NCBI GenBank assembly: GCA_947359465.1
Contig: OX375878.1
Coordinates: 82,811,627-82,875,626 of the forward strand
Source of the DNA: Metellina segmentata
Taxonomy: Eukaryota > Arthropoda > Arachnida > Araneae > Tetragnathidae
Length of the DNA: 64,000 bases
Reading direction: 5' to 3'
Under the pieces are notes generated by a model. The model was not told the DNA's origin and ran no database searches. It saw nothing but the letters and a program-made list of their open reading frames with translations. Below, one piece after another: positions 10,812 through 23,196 of the stretch. Position numbers and translations under genes: made by a program. Every line of letters begins with the position of its first letter. Within the stretch, counting starts at the first letter, position 1.

Positions 10812-11024
10812 CACTTGAAGCCAAGAACTGCTTGACCAGCCTGCTGTGGTGGGGATCTTGAGAGTTTAACACTGACCTCTCTGATGTATTAGTATGGAGT
10901 TGTAATGTATTATAATCACACACAAAGACTAAATAACAAATGTTTATGTATATTGTGTCTATTGTATTGTAAGTGTCTTCATAGTAGTACCTATGGTTTT
11001 AAAATCTGTTTTAATAATTACTCT
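10812..11024 (+). repeat. Left TIR of the long-TIR element, inner part
   Basis: Continues the left TIR after the Harbinger insert: CTTGAAGCCAAGAACTGCTT, GTATTAGTATGGAGTTG and ATGTATATTGTGTCTATTG pair with the reverse complement of about 14142-14349. Confidence 0.9.
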
Positions 11025-12101
11025 ATTGTAATATTTACCAGCTAATTAACTAATGCTAAATCTTAATGAAGTAAGTATAAATGATACGGTAGATCACATG
11101 CTATCTAGAAGTGGTTGAATAGAGAAAGAACATTTCTAAGAGGAAATCTCTTTCAAGCCCTCCGAGCAGTGATTAGGGGCACGCATTGCCCGATTATCTT
11201 AATTATTTCAATCTAAAATGGAAGGATCGTTTCGTTTTCCAGTTCAAAGATCCCTACTGTGTTAATGGCCGCGTGAATTTACAACCACACAGGTGCAAAG
11301 ATGTTACTCATTCGTAACAAATAGATTGTAAAGGAGAATTCCATCTAAAAGCTGTACTAATGATTAGTACATTTGAAGACCAAGTATAAACCATTATAGT
11401 CATTGAAGTTAATCAACAAAGTATTACATTATCAGTATCAAAAAATATATTAGGAACCTCAAATGATTTATCCTCACAAATACGGTGTCATTATCCCGCT
11501 GATTTTTCAAACCTATCCTATTAATTCAAGTGCGTTTGTACTCTTATATACGTCCTGGTTTGTACCACAGCTGGAGTCTGTTCTCAGCAAGTTCAATTTA
11601 ACTTTTTCACTATTGGATGTTTCTCTTTTTAACATTTCGAGTTTATTGGTTCTACATTATTTATTGCGGGTTAAAAGGTAAGCTTTACTTACTTTAATAT
11701 ATTTCATACTTCTATTTAAATAGTTTTTTTGTAAGTATTGTTTTGTCATACATCGTTGACGATTAAATCTGATCAGATATAAAAATGTTTTACGCCAATA
11801 TTATTTTCAAATTTATAAGTCTATTCATGTGTATTTAGATGAATAGTGGTACTGGGGAAACATTGCACTTCGAAATTTAAGATAAAGGAGAGTTGGCTAT
11901 TGGTATCTAATATATATTTTGACTTTTTTTGCAATCTAAGAAAATTTAAAATTGTTGCACTGGCAATATTAATACGTTTTACTGAAATTAGTCGAATCGA
12001 AAGAAACATTCTGTATCTGTAACCTATTAGGAAAATATTGCAAAAGAAATTTTTATCTTGATAAGGGTAATAATCTGCTTAAAAATTTTAATTTTGTATG
12101 G
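11025..12101. other. Interior of the long-TIR element, no readable frame
   Basis: AT-rich; a 72-codon plus-strand ORF at 11463-11681 is hydrophobic but unassignable. The stretch probably holds the decayed N-terminal part or 5' non-coding part of the element's gene. Confidence 0.4.
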
Positions 12102-13862
12102 ATGATTAATATTACAGCGTTTGTCAACTCTGATTCAGCTAGGGCTAGGTGGATGAAAACTAGATCATTACGGAGCAAAATAGTAACAAGTTTGTTAGAA
12201 GGCAGTGATGTATCCAGGAAACCAGACTCTAAACAGGACCTTCGAGGAAGTCGAATAAAAAATGACAACAAAGATATTGAGTGTGTAATATCTTCACTCA
12301 AGAGCTTTTCAGACCCTTTTGTGTGTGTGTGAAGAAATGGACAGAAAAAATTCTTTAAGAAACATATCCAATGAGCATGTTGTGAACGATAAAGTAAGTA
12401 AAGATTTACTTAGTGCATACTTCAAAGGCACAGAGGCCTTTGAAAATTTTAAGACGTTGTATGTTAGTGATCCAAGAAGTGTTACACTTCCAATACCAAG
12501 AAAAATTGTTTTGAACTGTGCTTTTGTGTGTGCTTCTATAACTATCCAAGGATCAGATTAAAAACTCCATGTTGTAAAATGCACGAGTGATCTTTTTACA
12601 AGACCGATATTGCCTCTGAACAGAAGTGTGATATGAGGGATGTTTTGGCCTATCCTCTTACCTCAGTTCCCCTAGCTCTTGGACAGATGGATGGCTCACT
12701 GAATAAAACATTCAAATCAAAACTGGTGCATAAGTTGGAAGAGCTTTAAAAAGAAGGTATCGTATCTGCTCCACTTATTGTGGACACAATAGTCTTTGAT
12801 GCTATGTTCATTCTGCACACAATTCAATTCCCAGATAACTATGGAGTTCTTGCCAACAACATTCTGGGATTAATCTGTAAAGGAGAAGCCAGAGAAATTC
12901 ACTTAGTGTTTGACTTCTATGGCACTCCAACTATCAAGGATACGGAACATGACATATGTAATGCTAAAACACTAGTGACTGAAATAAAAGTGTTGGGACC
13001 TGAACAAAAACTCCAAAAAAGTCTTCAGAGTCTCTAAGAAGTGAATCGTTCAAGATATCTTTAACAAAGTTTTTATGCAAAGAATGGAGATCTTCCAAAT
13101 ATCGTCACTTGCTAGGCAATAAAAAGTTGTATGTTGCTGTAGAACAGACTTGTTACATGTACTCATGTACAGGCACCAACATGAACGTAAATAAGTCGAA
13201 AGAATTTGCCTGCCAACACAATGAAGCAGATACGAGGATAATTTCGTATATTACACACACGACTCGAAATGGTAAAGAGAAAAATGTTTTGGTGCGAGCA
13301 AACGATTCGGTTATTTTTGTGTTAATGATCTTTTACCAAAAAAACTTAAAGAATGCACACTTATGGTTTGAATGTGGCGTATCTTCAAACAACTCTAGAA
13401 GATATATTAACGTCTCAAAAATAGCAAAAGAAATAGCTGACGGTCTGCCAAGCTTTCACGCCTTGACTGGTTCAGATTACACTGCTGCTTTTACCAGACA
13501 AGGTAAAATGAAACCTTTTAATATTCTCACAAAAAGCATGGCTCATCAAAAAAATCTGGCTAAATTAGGAGAATCCGTCTTGGTGGATGACTCATTGCTG
13601 ATTGGTGTAGGGACATTTGTGTGTGGTATGTATGACCATCCTTCGTACGTCTCAGTATCAGAAGTGCGATACAGTACTTTTAAAACAAGCTCTGCTAACA
13701 AGTAAACCGTTGACAAAACTTAGGCCTGTTGATCCTACTCTTCCTCCTTCAAAAGCAGCTTTGGAACAAAAAGTTAAGCGGAACAATGCTGTATCTTGGA
13801 TGTGGAAACGTGGAAACCTCTGTAACTCTCTGGAAAACATTGACCCAACCTGTCATGGATAG
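12102..13862 (+). pseudogene. FEN1/XPG-like (PIN-like) nuclease relic of the long-TIR element
   Basis: One decayed protein spread over at least five frame segments (12102-12332, 12319-12561, about 12620-13037, 13109-13705 and 13617-13862). In order it shows an N-terminal segment with PRKIVLNCAFV, then REVLAYPLTSVPLALG-like, IVFDAMFILHTI, HLVFDFYGTP, HNEADTRIISYI, VRANDSVIFVLM and FHALTGSDYTAAF. The spaced acids (FDAM, FDF, E-AD, ND) and LTGSDY correspond in order to the FEN1/XPG fold: first-strand Asp, VFDG, the XPG-I EAEA block, the D-D block and LLGSDY. The VRANDSVIF block has lost an acid compared with what I would expect of active relatives. The family recurs in animal genomes as uncharacterised proteins. 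Its role as the element's transposase is inferred only from position between the TIRs. Confidence 0.75.
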
Positions 13863-14141
13863 AACTTAGAAAACAGGAAATACCATGTTAAGTTGTATAA
13901 AGGGCCTATGCCACCTGAAAATGACGATACTTCTGCACAGGATCAAGTTGCTTTAAAAAGCAGTGGTAGTGACAGACTCCGATGCTGAGTTATAAGGACT
14001 AAAGATTAAAAAAACTACTTAAACAAGAACGCAAGTGCTAATTTAAATTGTTTTTGTTTCAAGCATTTTTTCCAATTCGACATCTACTGTAAGATTTAGC
14101 ATTAGTTTTAGATTTAGTTAATTGACAGATAAATAAAATGT

Positions 14142-14874
14142 TAGAGTAATTATAAAAACATATTTTAGAGGTCTATAGTACTACTGTGAAAACACAATAC
14201 AATAGACACAATATACATAAACATTTGTTATTTAGTCTTTGTTTGTGATTATAATACATTACAACTCCATACTAATATATCAGAGAGGTGTTAACTCTCA
14301 AGATCCCCGCCACAGCGGGCTGGTCAAGCAGTTCTTGGCTTCAAGGGTAAGACAATAACCATCATTTACTATCTCGTTATGCATCCATAGCCATGTTTAC
14401 GGTATTTTTTAAAAGCCCACAGTCTTAGCAAATATTTTAAATCTTGCTAATTTTTTATCGTCTTATCGGTTTAAGAGTTGTTGAGTTTTCAATATTCACT
14501 ATGAAACAGAAAAACTCGTAAAATGTACGTTCGGGGCTAAACATCAGGAAAACTATTACACTTACGAAGTATATTGTTACTACATAAAACACACAATGGT
14601 TATTTAATTACGAATAATTAAAAAAAAAGTACAATGCTCTACGAAGCTTCGTTAAGGAGCTAAGTTCGTTTAGTTTAAGTAAAGTGTCACAAGTTTGCGC
14701 GGCAGCCATATTGATGACGTCATACATCATTACTCGGCCCCCCACCACTCGCCAACCTTAAGAAATACCTTTTTGAAGACTGTGGGTTATGGGTATTCTT
14801 AAGCACACAACAAAGTTTATGGTAAATTTGTGGTAAATAAAAGTGGTCTATCTCTTGGTCTATAGGAGGTGTTG
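14142..14874 (-). repeat. Right TIR of the long-TIR element
   Basis: About 733 bp; reverse complement of 7670-8188 plus 10812-11024. It retains the uninterrupted sequence at the point where the left copy carries the Harbinger-type insert. Confidence 0.92.
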
Positions 14875-14881
14875 GGCGATC
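14875..14881. repeat. Target-site duplication, right copy (GGCGATC)
   Basis: Directly follows the end GGAGGTGTTG of the right TIR; partner of 7663-7669. Confidence 0.85.
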
Positions 14882-15007
14882 CCAGACGAAGATTGATTAT
14901 GAGACGATATTACTATAATTCAAGAAAGCATTAGTTTACAAATTATGTGTGCAGTTGTTGGCTGACAGACTGTGCAGTGACAAGATTCCTTTGAGACGTA
15001 TATGATA

Positions 15008-16552
15008 CAGTAGCTCCCAAAAGTGTTCGTATACTTACGCATTTCAATGAAACACTGTGCTCTATCCATTAATAAAAATTAATATTTCAGAATGGGAATT
15101 CTTTAATAACATCTATAACTTGTTCGAAACAAAGCAACATAAAATATTTTAAAAATATGTTTTTAAAATAAAAAATGTAGTAAAGCTTTTTTTTTTTTGA
15201 AAATCAATTTTTAAAATGTAACAAAAATGCTCTACTTCTCATAATTTCTGCATCAATGTTCCTCCATTCTTCAACATTACTCTTTTTACTTCGCTTTTCG
15301 TTTTAATGTCGTGTCTTCGTACTCTAACCTCCAGTTCACTCCAAATGCTTTCTATTGAGCTTGAATCAGGAGACTGAGGTGGTGTTTTCAGAGCTTGTGG
15401 ACAATTATAGACACCAGAGGCGAACGTTGAGAGCCGTGTGCTTAAGATCGTTACATAGATGAAAACAAATTTGTTCCCAATACCCAAATTTTGGGCTGAT
15501 AATTTTAAATTGTCTTTTAAAATGTTTAAATAAAGAGCAGGATTCATTATGCCATCAATAAATGCCAAATTACCTAGTCCTGATGCTGACATGCACCCCC
15601 ACCGCCATGCTTTACTGACTTACTGTTCCAACTAAGTTTTTATGTGTGTGGCCTGTGGGATTAAGTTCCTGATTTTTCCTTCTTACAATTATACACCCAT
15701 CGGAACCAAAAATGTTAAATTTGCCTTCACCTGCAAACAAAATATGATTCCATTACGTTTCGGGCTAATTTATCATTGATTTTGGGAAAGAAAGACTAAG
15801 CTTTCTATTTTTCGCACTTAGAAAAAAATTTTCTTCGGGCAGGACACCCATTTAATCCAGCTGATCAGAGCACTCGTGAAGCAGTTTCAGACGAAATTGA
15901 AGTAGAAATTTGTCAGTAAATTCTGTAGAAATTTTTACAGCACTCAAACATGGATTTTTGACAAATTTTCTAACTATAAATCTCTGATCACGTTGAGTTA
16001 ACTCTGCCGGACGACCTTTTCTTACCTTGTTTTCGATCCGATTTTCTTCTTTAAAGCTTTTTATGGCATACAGAACCGTAGAATAGGATAAATTTACTAA
16101 TTTGGAGCGATATTCCGAACTGGTTTAACACTATTTTGATGAAAAATAATCAATTTTGGAATGCTGTTCGTTGTTTTCTTACGACTACGTGCCATTTTTA
16201 AATAATAAATAGAATATTACGAAGTAAGCAAGCAAAGATTAAAGCCAAACAATTTTTTTTTAAATATCACCACAATGTAAAATAAAAAAAAAGCCATAGA
16301 CGATAATTTTATTTATGAATTTATCTGAAAATGTTTCTGTGTACGATCACTTTAGTGATGTGTTCTTTCTCTGCCTCCTTGCATTTTCTTTTTTATAAAA
16401 GAAAATGAGTCAATAATTCAGAAAAAAAATGTTAGGTTAAAATCACTTGAAGACATGAAAACTATTGAACTTTATATTCGAATACAATTCCCGCCTACAG
16501 CGCTTTTTCTACAAATTTGTTAAGTGTACGAGCAGTTTTGGGAGCCACTCTG
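15008..16552 (-). mobile_element. Tc1-like transposon, inactive
   Basis: The 1545-bp element is flanked by TA (15006-15007 and 16553-16554). Its ends CAGTAGCTCCCAAAAGTGTT (left) and CAGAGTGGCTCCCAAAACTG (right, inverted) form diverged inverted repeats. A broken Tc1-type transposase lies between them on the minus strand. Confidence 0.9.
15239..16195 (-). pseudogene. Tc1-type transposase pseudogene
   Basis: The N-terminus begins MARSRKKTTNSIPKLIIF. The centre contains VRQSELN and, with frame changes, GCPARRKFFSKCEKIESLVF. The C-terminal 117-codon open part reads GNLAFIDGIMNPALYLNIL, LKTPPQSPDSSSIESIWSEL and VRVRRHDI. The second catalytic block is unrecognisable and the third has SPDSSSIES where SPDLNPIE is usual. 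Several stops precede the C-terminal part, so it is dead. Confidence 0.88.
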
Positions 16553-16554
16553 TA

Positions 16555-18110
16555 TGTGCTTACTCACTCATCTTACAACATGATTGCATTTGTCACATGT
16601 TTGCTTTTTTTCGATAACTACCTTATAAATCAATGACTGAATTGTTATTGTTTTTTGAAAACTATAAATTCTCTTAGAAAAATAAAGAAAGCATAAAATT
16701 CCTGATAAATTCAAAACAATGCAAATTTGTAGCAGTAACACAGAAATAGCTTTTCATTTCCCGTTACATTCCAATCCATCACATTTAGACTTTAAAATGT
16801 TAAGTATAAGAATTTTTTGTTCTCAAATTCACCTTTTTTATGTTTCTGTTACTTTAAGAGTTCATTCAATTGGATGATTGATATGCGAAGGTTTATCATT
16901 GAGAAAAGCTAATACTGTATAAATTTCATATTTCGTAGTGAATGCTTAATTAAGCTTGGTGAAGGGAATAATCCGACACTTTAGGCTCGCTATGCATGTG
17001 GGGGTCTGATAAACTTATTTGTTACGATGAACGTAATTCAGTGATCCGGCTATCTAGTGTTGGAGACAAATATTGACCGAATAAATTCGGTGTGTAGATG
17101 TAAAAGTAGTTTAGCCAATAATCCAGTCGAGATGGACGACTTGGTGAGAACTGTTCTCCCCCTTTTCAGTAACACAATACTTCGACAGGACAAGAAAGGG
17201 TCCTAAAAGCCATGACTAAGGGTGTGCCGCAAAGTACGTTCGGGCATTTTGAGGGTCGAGACGAGAAACACCACTTGCATAAACATTTCATGAAACAGTC
17301 CATTGCAAAAGTGGTACAATTAGTCTGGAATATTTTCTTTTACAGAAAAAAGAAACCCCTCACAAATAAAAGTGTTGTGTGGCAATATTTCGGGTGCTCT
17401 AGATAAATCACTAATGGATATATTTCAGACGAACGAGCAAGCCATTTAGACTCGTTGAATAAAAATAAGAAATGTTTCATTAGTTGAAATGTTTTTCATC
17501 AATCGTATTTTATATTGACTTCGTAATTAACAATGGTTGATTGGGTTTTATGGTGCAAGGGACATATTTGGCCTAGCTGCACAAAACACGACAGAAGACG
17601 TTCGATAATGAACATACAAAAGATTTTTACCGACATAAAGTAGGGAAATAGACAGAGATGAATCGTACCTGCGCTGCCCACAACTCAGGGTCTTCCGGAT
17701 TTGGTATGTCATTAGACATTTTTTGATGCACGAGTTAGCCGGGACCAATGGCTTAAAAGTGAATTCGAACATCCACTCCTGAACCGGGATTCGACACAAA
17801 GCCTGTTGAACCAAGAACCAGAAGGGATCTTCAGGAAAAGGATTAAGTACAATACGACTGATACCAACAAATTATACACAAGAGATTTACATGCACATTC
17901 CAAAAATTGATATAACAATAAATTGATTCACATTCTCAAAATTAAAAATCCTACTTAGATGGAAATGCACGTCGATTAGATTACCTGTTTACATCTTTGG
18001 TTTGGTGGTTTTTAATGGCGCAAGGGCCAGATCTGGGTTTACATCTTTGGAATTAACGTTGTATTTTATGGCACACGGAGCCATATTTGGCCAAGCTACA
18101 CCAAACTTTA
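16555..18110. repeat. Spacer with three fragments of an ATGGCGCAAGGGCCA repeat
   Basis: Related blocks lie at 17543-17588 (GGGTTTTATGGTGCAAGGGA then ATATTTGGCC), 18007-18037 (TTTTAATGGCGCAAGGGCCA) and 18059-18104 (TTTTATGGCACACGGAGCCA then TATTTGGCCAAGC). A fourth, shorter block (GGGGTTTTATGGCGAAGG) lies at about 51765. They look like pieces of one interspersed repeat. Nothing else is recognisable. Confidence 0.55.
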
Positions 18111-18231
18111 GGATTTAGGAAGTCTAGTACATTTAAAATCTTTAATAAAATGGGGATTTGTTGAAGAATCAAAAAGAAATGTCTCATTGGACCTCGTAAT
18201 TACCTATTTCACAAACATGTGAAGGCCTGAT

Positions 18232-18628
18232 ATGAATTTGTTACTCCAAGGTTTCAAATACAAGAAATATTCAAGTACAGAACTAATTGCACTACCAGAT
18301 GTAGATACCCATGTGTATGGTGAAATTTTGATCGACAAGGAAAATTTAGCAGTTCAAAAAGTTTTTCATAGAGAATGTTTTAGACATCACAATTTTATGA
18401 CATCTTGTTGATAGGAATTTCTTTTGCATACATTACTACATGGTAAGCAAATGTACATTTGATGAACAAGAAAATTTACTAAGAGGAAACATTGAACTCA
18501 ATGTTACAAAACACGTTAACCCTGCAGCTTTAAACATTGAAAGAAAACAATATTTCAAGACCTTCCTACTGAGAGCATTTGAGCAGTCAGAAAAATTTTG
18601 GGTGGCAGAAAAAGAACAACCCAATTAA
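18232..18628 (+). pseudogene. Unrecognised coding relic with one frameshift
   Basis: A 60-codon frame from 18232 (MNLLLQGFKYKKYSS, then LPDVDTHVYGEILIDKENLA) ends at tandem stops near 18412. A second frame shifted by one base continues to 18628 (CTFDEQENLLRGNIELNV, then RAFEQSEKFW). Amino-acid composition is protein-like and the two frames abut, suggesting one former gene of about 130 or more residues. Two AATAAA boxes follow at about 18630-18652. It could be a processed pseudogene. I do not recognise the family. Confidence 0.4.
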
Positions 18629-18639
18629 AAATAAATGTG

Positions 18640-21600
18640 CTCAGCAATAAATTTTCTTATAATTAATTTTATACTTATTCGGTCTTTGTATTTTTTCCTT
18701 CCACAATTTTGTTAAAAAATAATTTTGAGTCTCCATGCTTTGTTCTTAATTTACATTTGTATGTTCAAAAAGCAATCATCAAAAGAAGGGATGTTTCGAT
18801 GGGGAGCCCCCATGGCTTGAATCCTTCCCAAATATTGAAGCACTGAAGTTTGAGAGATTCGTATATTTAATGATCTTTTACTTGTAACCATGTTATAGAA
18901 TTCAAGCAAATAACAATACAAGGTACATGAATAAAAGGAACTTTAATATGAACTAAAATTTGCTTTACATATAGTTTGCATTTCCTTTTACAAGAGGCCC
19001 ATTCATCAATTGAAATAAAAACTACAATCAATAGCAGCTTTATCTTTAAAAAGCTGCATTTAAAAATGATACCAACCTTAAAATACAGCTAATATACAGA
19101 AAATAATACTAATATACAGAAAACAGCAGACAAAGTTCAAGCAATTTATAAAGATTGTAATCAAAACTTATGACACGGAATCAAAAATAAATAGTATTTT
19201 TCTCATTACCCCTAAGGCAAAATACATTCTAAAAATATTTGTATCATAACCTTCAAAATTTTATTTCAAATGCAAAAATAGTTTCATTGAGGTTCAAAAA
19301 GTACTTTTGAAAAATATAAATTTAAGTATCAATGCATGAAATGAATCAATGGAAGGAAATGACTATGTAAATAAATATATACTGCATACATTCAACTGTA
19401 GAAATAAAATAACTGAGATCACACAGAATAACATTTCATAAAATATACAATATTAATTTCAAAACACATTAGCCTTCATATAAATTGCTCAAAACATTTT
19501 TCATTGCTGTGAATTACTATTATCCAAATTAAAGTTAGAACTAGCAGAGACAAAATTAAATAGGTGACAAATACTTGAATATAATAGGTCTAGCATATTT
19601 TCAGTTTCAGGAAACATCCCGATGCTGTGCTGTGTACATGAAATTGTGCTATGGTAGTCTAAAATTTTGTGTTGGAATTGAAATTTACAAGGTAATGGAT
19701 CAACATTTATCACAAGACAAATCATGCATGTGAAAATGTCTTGAAATCTGCAGATTTAAAGAAGGTGAAGATTCAAAAAAGGAATGAACATTCTGGTCAC
19801 TACTTAATAAAAATATCCGTGCAAAATTGGAAGAATAGAAAGTTTTTAATAAAAATAGAAAAAAATAGAAAACCCTCATTTACAAATTTCAGAGGTAAAA
19901 AGGAATAAAAAAAATGACACGGTTTTCACAATTCTGTGGTCTAAAGTAGTATGAGAAACTGTTTCAACAAAAAGGATATGAATAAAAAAAATTATTTGTT
20001 CTAGTTGATGAATTAAAAGCTGAGTGCAAATGAAGAACAGAAAGATTTATTATATTTTGCTCAACAAAAATTAAATCCTGACGAATAAGACAAATTAAAT
20101 ACACAATAGCATTCCAATAATATATATATACACCCAGTTACTGTTTCTGCTAATTAAAATTTACTGTTTGAGTTAAATATGTATCAAACACTCAGTAAAA
20201 CAAAATGAATCAAAATTCTCGTTAATTGCAAAACAATGCTGGTATTGGATATTTATTCATCTAGAATCTCAGTTGCTTAATTTTCAATCAACTTTCAGAA
20301 ACATTTATTTCTCACAATTTTAGGATTGTTTCATACACTTGAAAGTAACATAATCAACGATAGTTCTAAGGATGGTCTTTGAACTGATTTTGTGTAAACA
20401 TCTGATATCTATGACAATATTTTACCTCCTAAACAATTAGATCTGTTCTATTCACGTCAAGACCAAAGCAGTTATCTAAGGGCATTTTGAATACTTGTGG
20501 TAAAAACATGTAACTTACTTGGAACACGGCCCACTTATCTGATCCATTATTATTCCAGTCTTAAATGCTTTAAAATTATTAAAACAATATAAATTTCTTC
20601 CTATTCAACATGAAAATAGCATGACAGTTCCTCTGGATAGTTTGATCACCACTGATTCTCAATACTGCAAGAGTTAACATCGACTAAAAAGGGGTTAATT
20701 CCCAATTCCACAATGTCTAGAGCAAAATTTTCCATCCCTGTTATTGATAGCACCCCTGTTACATGACCTATTGCTACACTAAGAAGACAAATTAGACAAT
20801 TTTAAAAAAGATGAATGGAAAAGTTATAAAATTTTGACAGTTTTTGCTCTTCTTAATAATATTATTTTTTATAATTAAAGCATAGTAAAAAAAAAAGTGG
20901 TAAAGAGGAAAAATAATGTTAGATACGACTCCCGTTACATTACTAAATGTTTTTACTGATTTTAAAATTCTAAACCAGGGCTCGAAATACCCGGGTGCAC
21001 AGGTGCACATGAAAATATAATTGTGCACCTAATTTTTACCACTAAGTGCACGCAATGCACCTAATTTAAAAACTCAGGTGAACGCAGTGCACCTGTATTA
21101 AAAAATCTATTTCGAGGCCTGTTCTAAACACAGAAAAAGATTACGTTAATTGCATTTAAGAACAAACACTTAAATCTCATAAAACCTTTGAAATTTAAAT
21201 ACCAAAGCAGCAGATTACATAAACTTGGTGGTAATTTCAGTAAATCATGAGTAAAAAGGCATTAGAATCTCTCTCTCTCTATATATATATAATATATATA
21301 TGGCATTATAAAATCAAAATAAGACGGTGCTAAACTAAGAACATGGAACAGAATTATAAATAACAGAAAATATCAAAAAAAGATAACTAGTAAAATGGTA
21401 TTAGAAATTGCTAGTGTTATGATTAAAGGGATCAATACGTACCAAACTAATTCATCAATCCGGCAAGAGTGAGTCTCTTAGAATATTTATTTCAGTCTGT
21501 CTCAAAGTATTTGTCCTTTTTAGTACTTTTGTTCAGATACATTTCGCTCAATTAAAAACCTTATAATGTACAGTAAATTATTTTGCATGAATTACATTTT

Positions 21601-23196
21601 GTTGGAAATTTACATTTCACATTCAAAACAAGCTCAGAAACTCCTATTAAATCTTCCAATTTTAAGTACAGTTGCACAGTAAGAAAATGACTTTACATAA
21701 CATTCAAAATGTCTTCTGATAATTTTACTAAAATATGCATCTACATCACCTTTAGGCTCATTGACAGCAAAGACTTGAGATAAGGAATATGTTTATAATC
21801 ACATACATCATTTAATTTTAAGAAAAAATATTGTAGTTTATATACATATTATCACAATACATGTATAGCTATTATTTAATTTACACAAAACATTTATGAA
21901 ACATTGAGTTTGTACTCTATATGCAAATATTACTCATTTGCTGCAACAATGATCTAACTTTATTAAAAAATTCTTAAAAGTTTGAGTTATTGGTAGAGAC
22001 ATGCACGTTTAATAGCTGGAACACATTGAAGCTTTTAAAACTAATAAGAGTGCAATTTTAAGTTACAACGACCTGTGATAATTTAAATCATACTTTTAGA
22101 ATTGCCATTGTAGCAACAAATGAGTGATATGATTCTTAAAAAACTACAATCATTTGAATTGAACTTCATACACACTTTACATCATTTCACTGACATTTCA
22201 ATCATGTTTTAAGCCATATCAGACATTTCTTTTTAGAAAGGACTATTATCTATTTACAATTTATTATAAAAAGCTACAAATGTTTAACTTTTGTTACCAA
22301 TGCATGAACATTCTTTCTTGAACTACCTTTATTGATTAACACCAATTGTTTTTTAGCATCGAAAGGAAAGTTAAGAAAAAAATCTTTTGCAGGAAAATTA
22401 AAGTTTTCAAAGCCTATTCATTCAAAGAGAAGTTGATTTGTTGTAATAATTTGAGAAATGATCAAATTTTAGAAAGCTCTTCTCGATATAAAAATATTGT
22501 GGAGCAATTTCATCATAAGGATTCAGTTGAAATAATGAATTTTTAAATAGTAAAATTTCAGAGTCGGATAACTTGACAAATTAAAAAACAGCACTGCAAA
22601 GTAAATAGTACAGGAACATTAAACAACTAAATGAATGTTTTACAGATCTCAGTAATATGAATTAAAATTAATATGGCATGTGATGCTAATACAAACTATG
22701 TTCAATAAAATATTGAACTAAGCACCAGTTTTATTTCATACTAAAGAGGCACAAGTATTTCAACGAAATTCTCAAATGTAAACTTCATGCTCTAGAGATT
22801 TTAGAAGGTAAGTGAATTGTTCACCTTTCTATATGGCTAAAACAAAACTAAGTACAACATACTGTGAAATAATAAAACAATCTTTAAGTAACTATATAAT
22901 ATACACATATCTGATAGCCTCACTCTTTCTGTGATAGAATTTAAATGTCTTGAAAGTATGTCTCAACCTCATTAACCATGATCATTAGAATACTTTACAT
23001 AAATAATGATTTAAACAAATATATTTTTCTTTTATAAGTACTTATGCAATTGTCTACAAGGCAGGATGCATGTATAAAATGATTCAACTTTTCAACTGCT
23101 TGTGATATGGCATGCTAATTATCACAATGATAATTTTTTAGATATTTTCAATTCAGACATTTAATGAAACTATCAAATATATGAGAAGCCAAATAT
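18640..23196. other. AT-rich region 3' of the Rab-GAP gene, possible long 3' UTR
   Basis: Directly downstream (minus strand) of the TBC1D1/4 stop codon. It has unusually few transposons, only one 146-bp MITE at 20976, and many AATAAA candidates on the minus strand. A 3' UTR of several kb is possible but I cannot place its end. Confidence 0.35.
20976..21121. mobile_element. 146-bp hAT-type MITE
   Basis: The ends CAGGGCTCGAAATA and (inverted) CAGGCCTCGAAATA are flanked by an exact 8-bp duplication TTCTAAAC (20968-20975 and 21122-21129). The interior has inverted copies of AGGTGCAC-type blocks and could fold into a hairpin. Confidence 0.93.

Larger units (their letters stand above)
7670..14874 (+). 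mobile_element. Long-TIR DNA transposon with FEN1-like nuclease relic
   Basis: The 7205-bp element has terminal inverted repeats of about 735 bp beginning CAACACCTCCTATAGA and a 7-bp target duplication (GGCGATC; eight if the next C is counted). The left repeat runs 7670-8188 and continues at 10812-11024 because a Harbinger-type element is inserted in it. The right repeat is 14142-14874. Without the insert the element would be about 4.6 kb. The only protein relic I can follow is the plus-strand ORF set at 12102-13862, with PIN/FEN-like nuclease motifs. I found no DDE signature in what is readable. I cannot assign it to a named transposon superfamily. Confidence 0.9.

Noticed and set aside
12102..13862. 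Functional spliced gene
   Set aside because: The frame segments overlap or change without splice signals at the changes, and in-frame stops occur within conserved blocks (for example before KEGIVSAPLIV), so this is decay and not introns.
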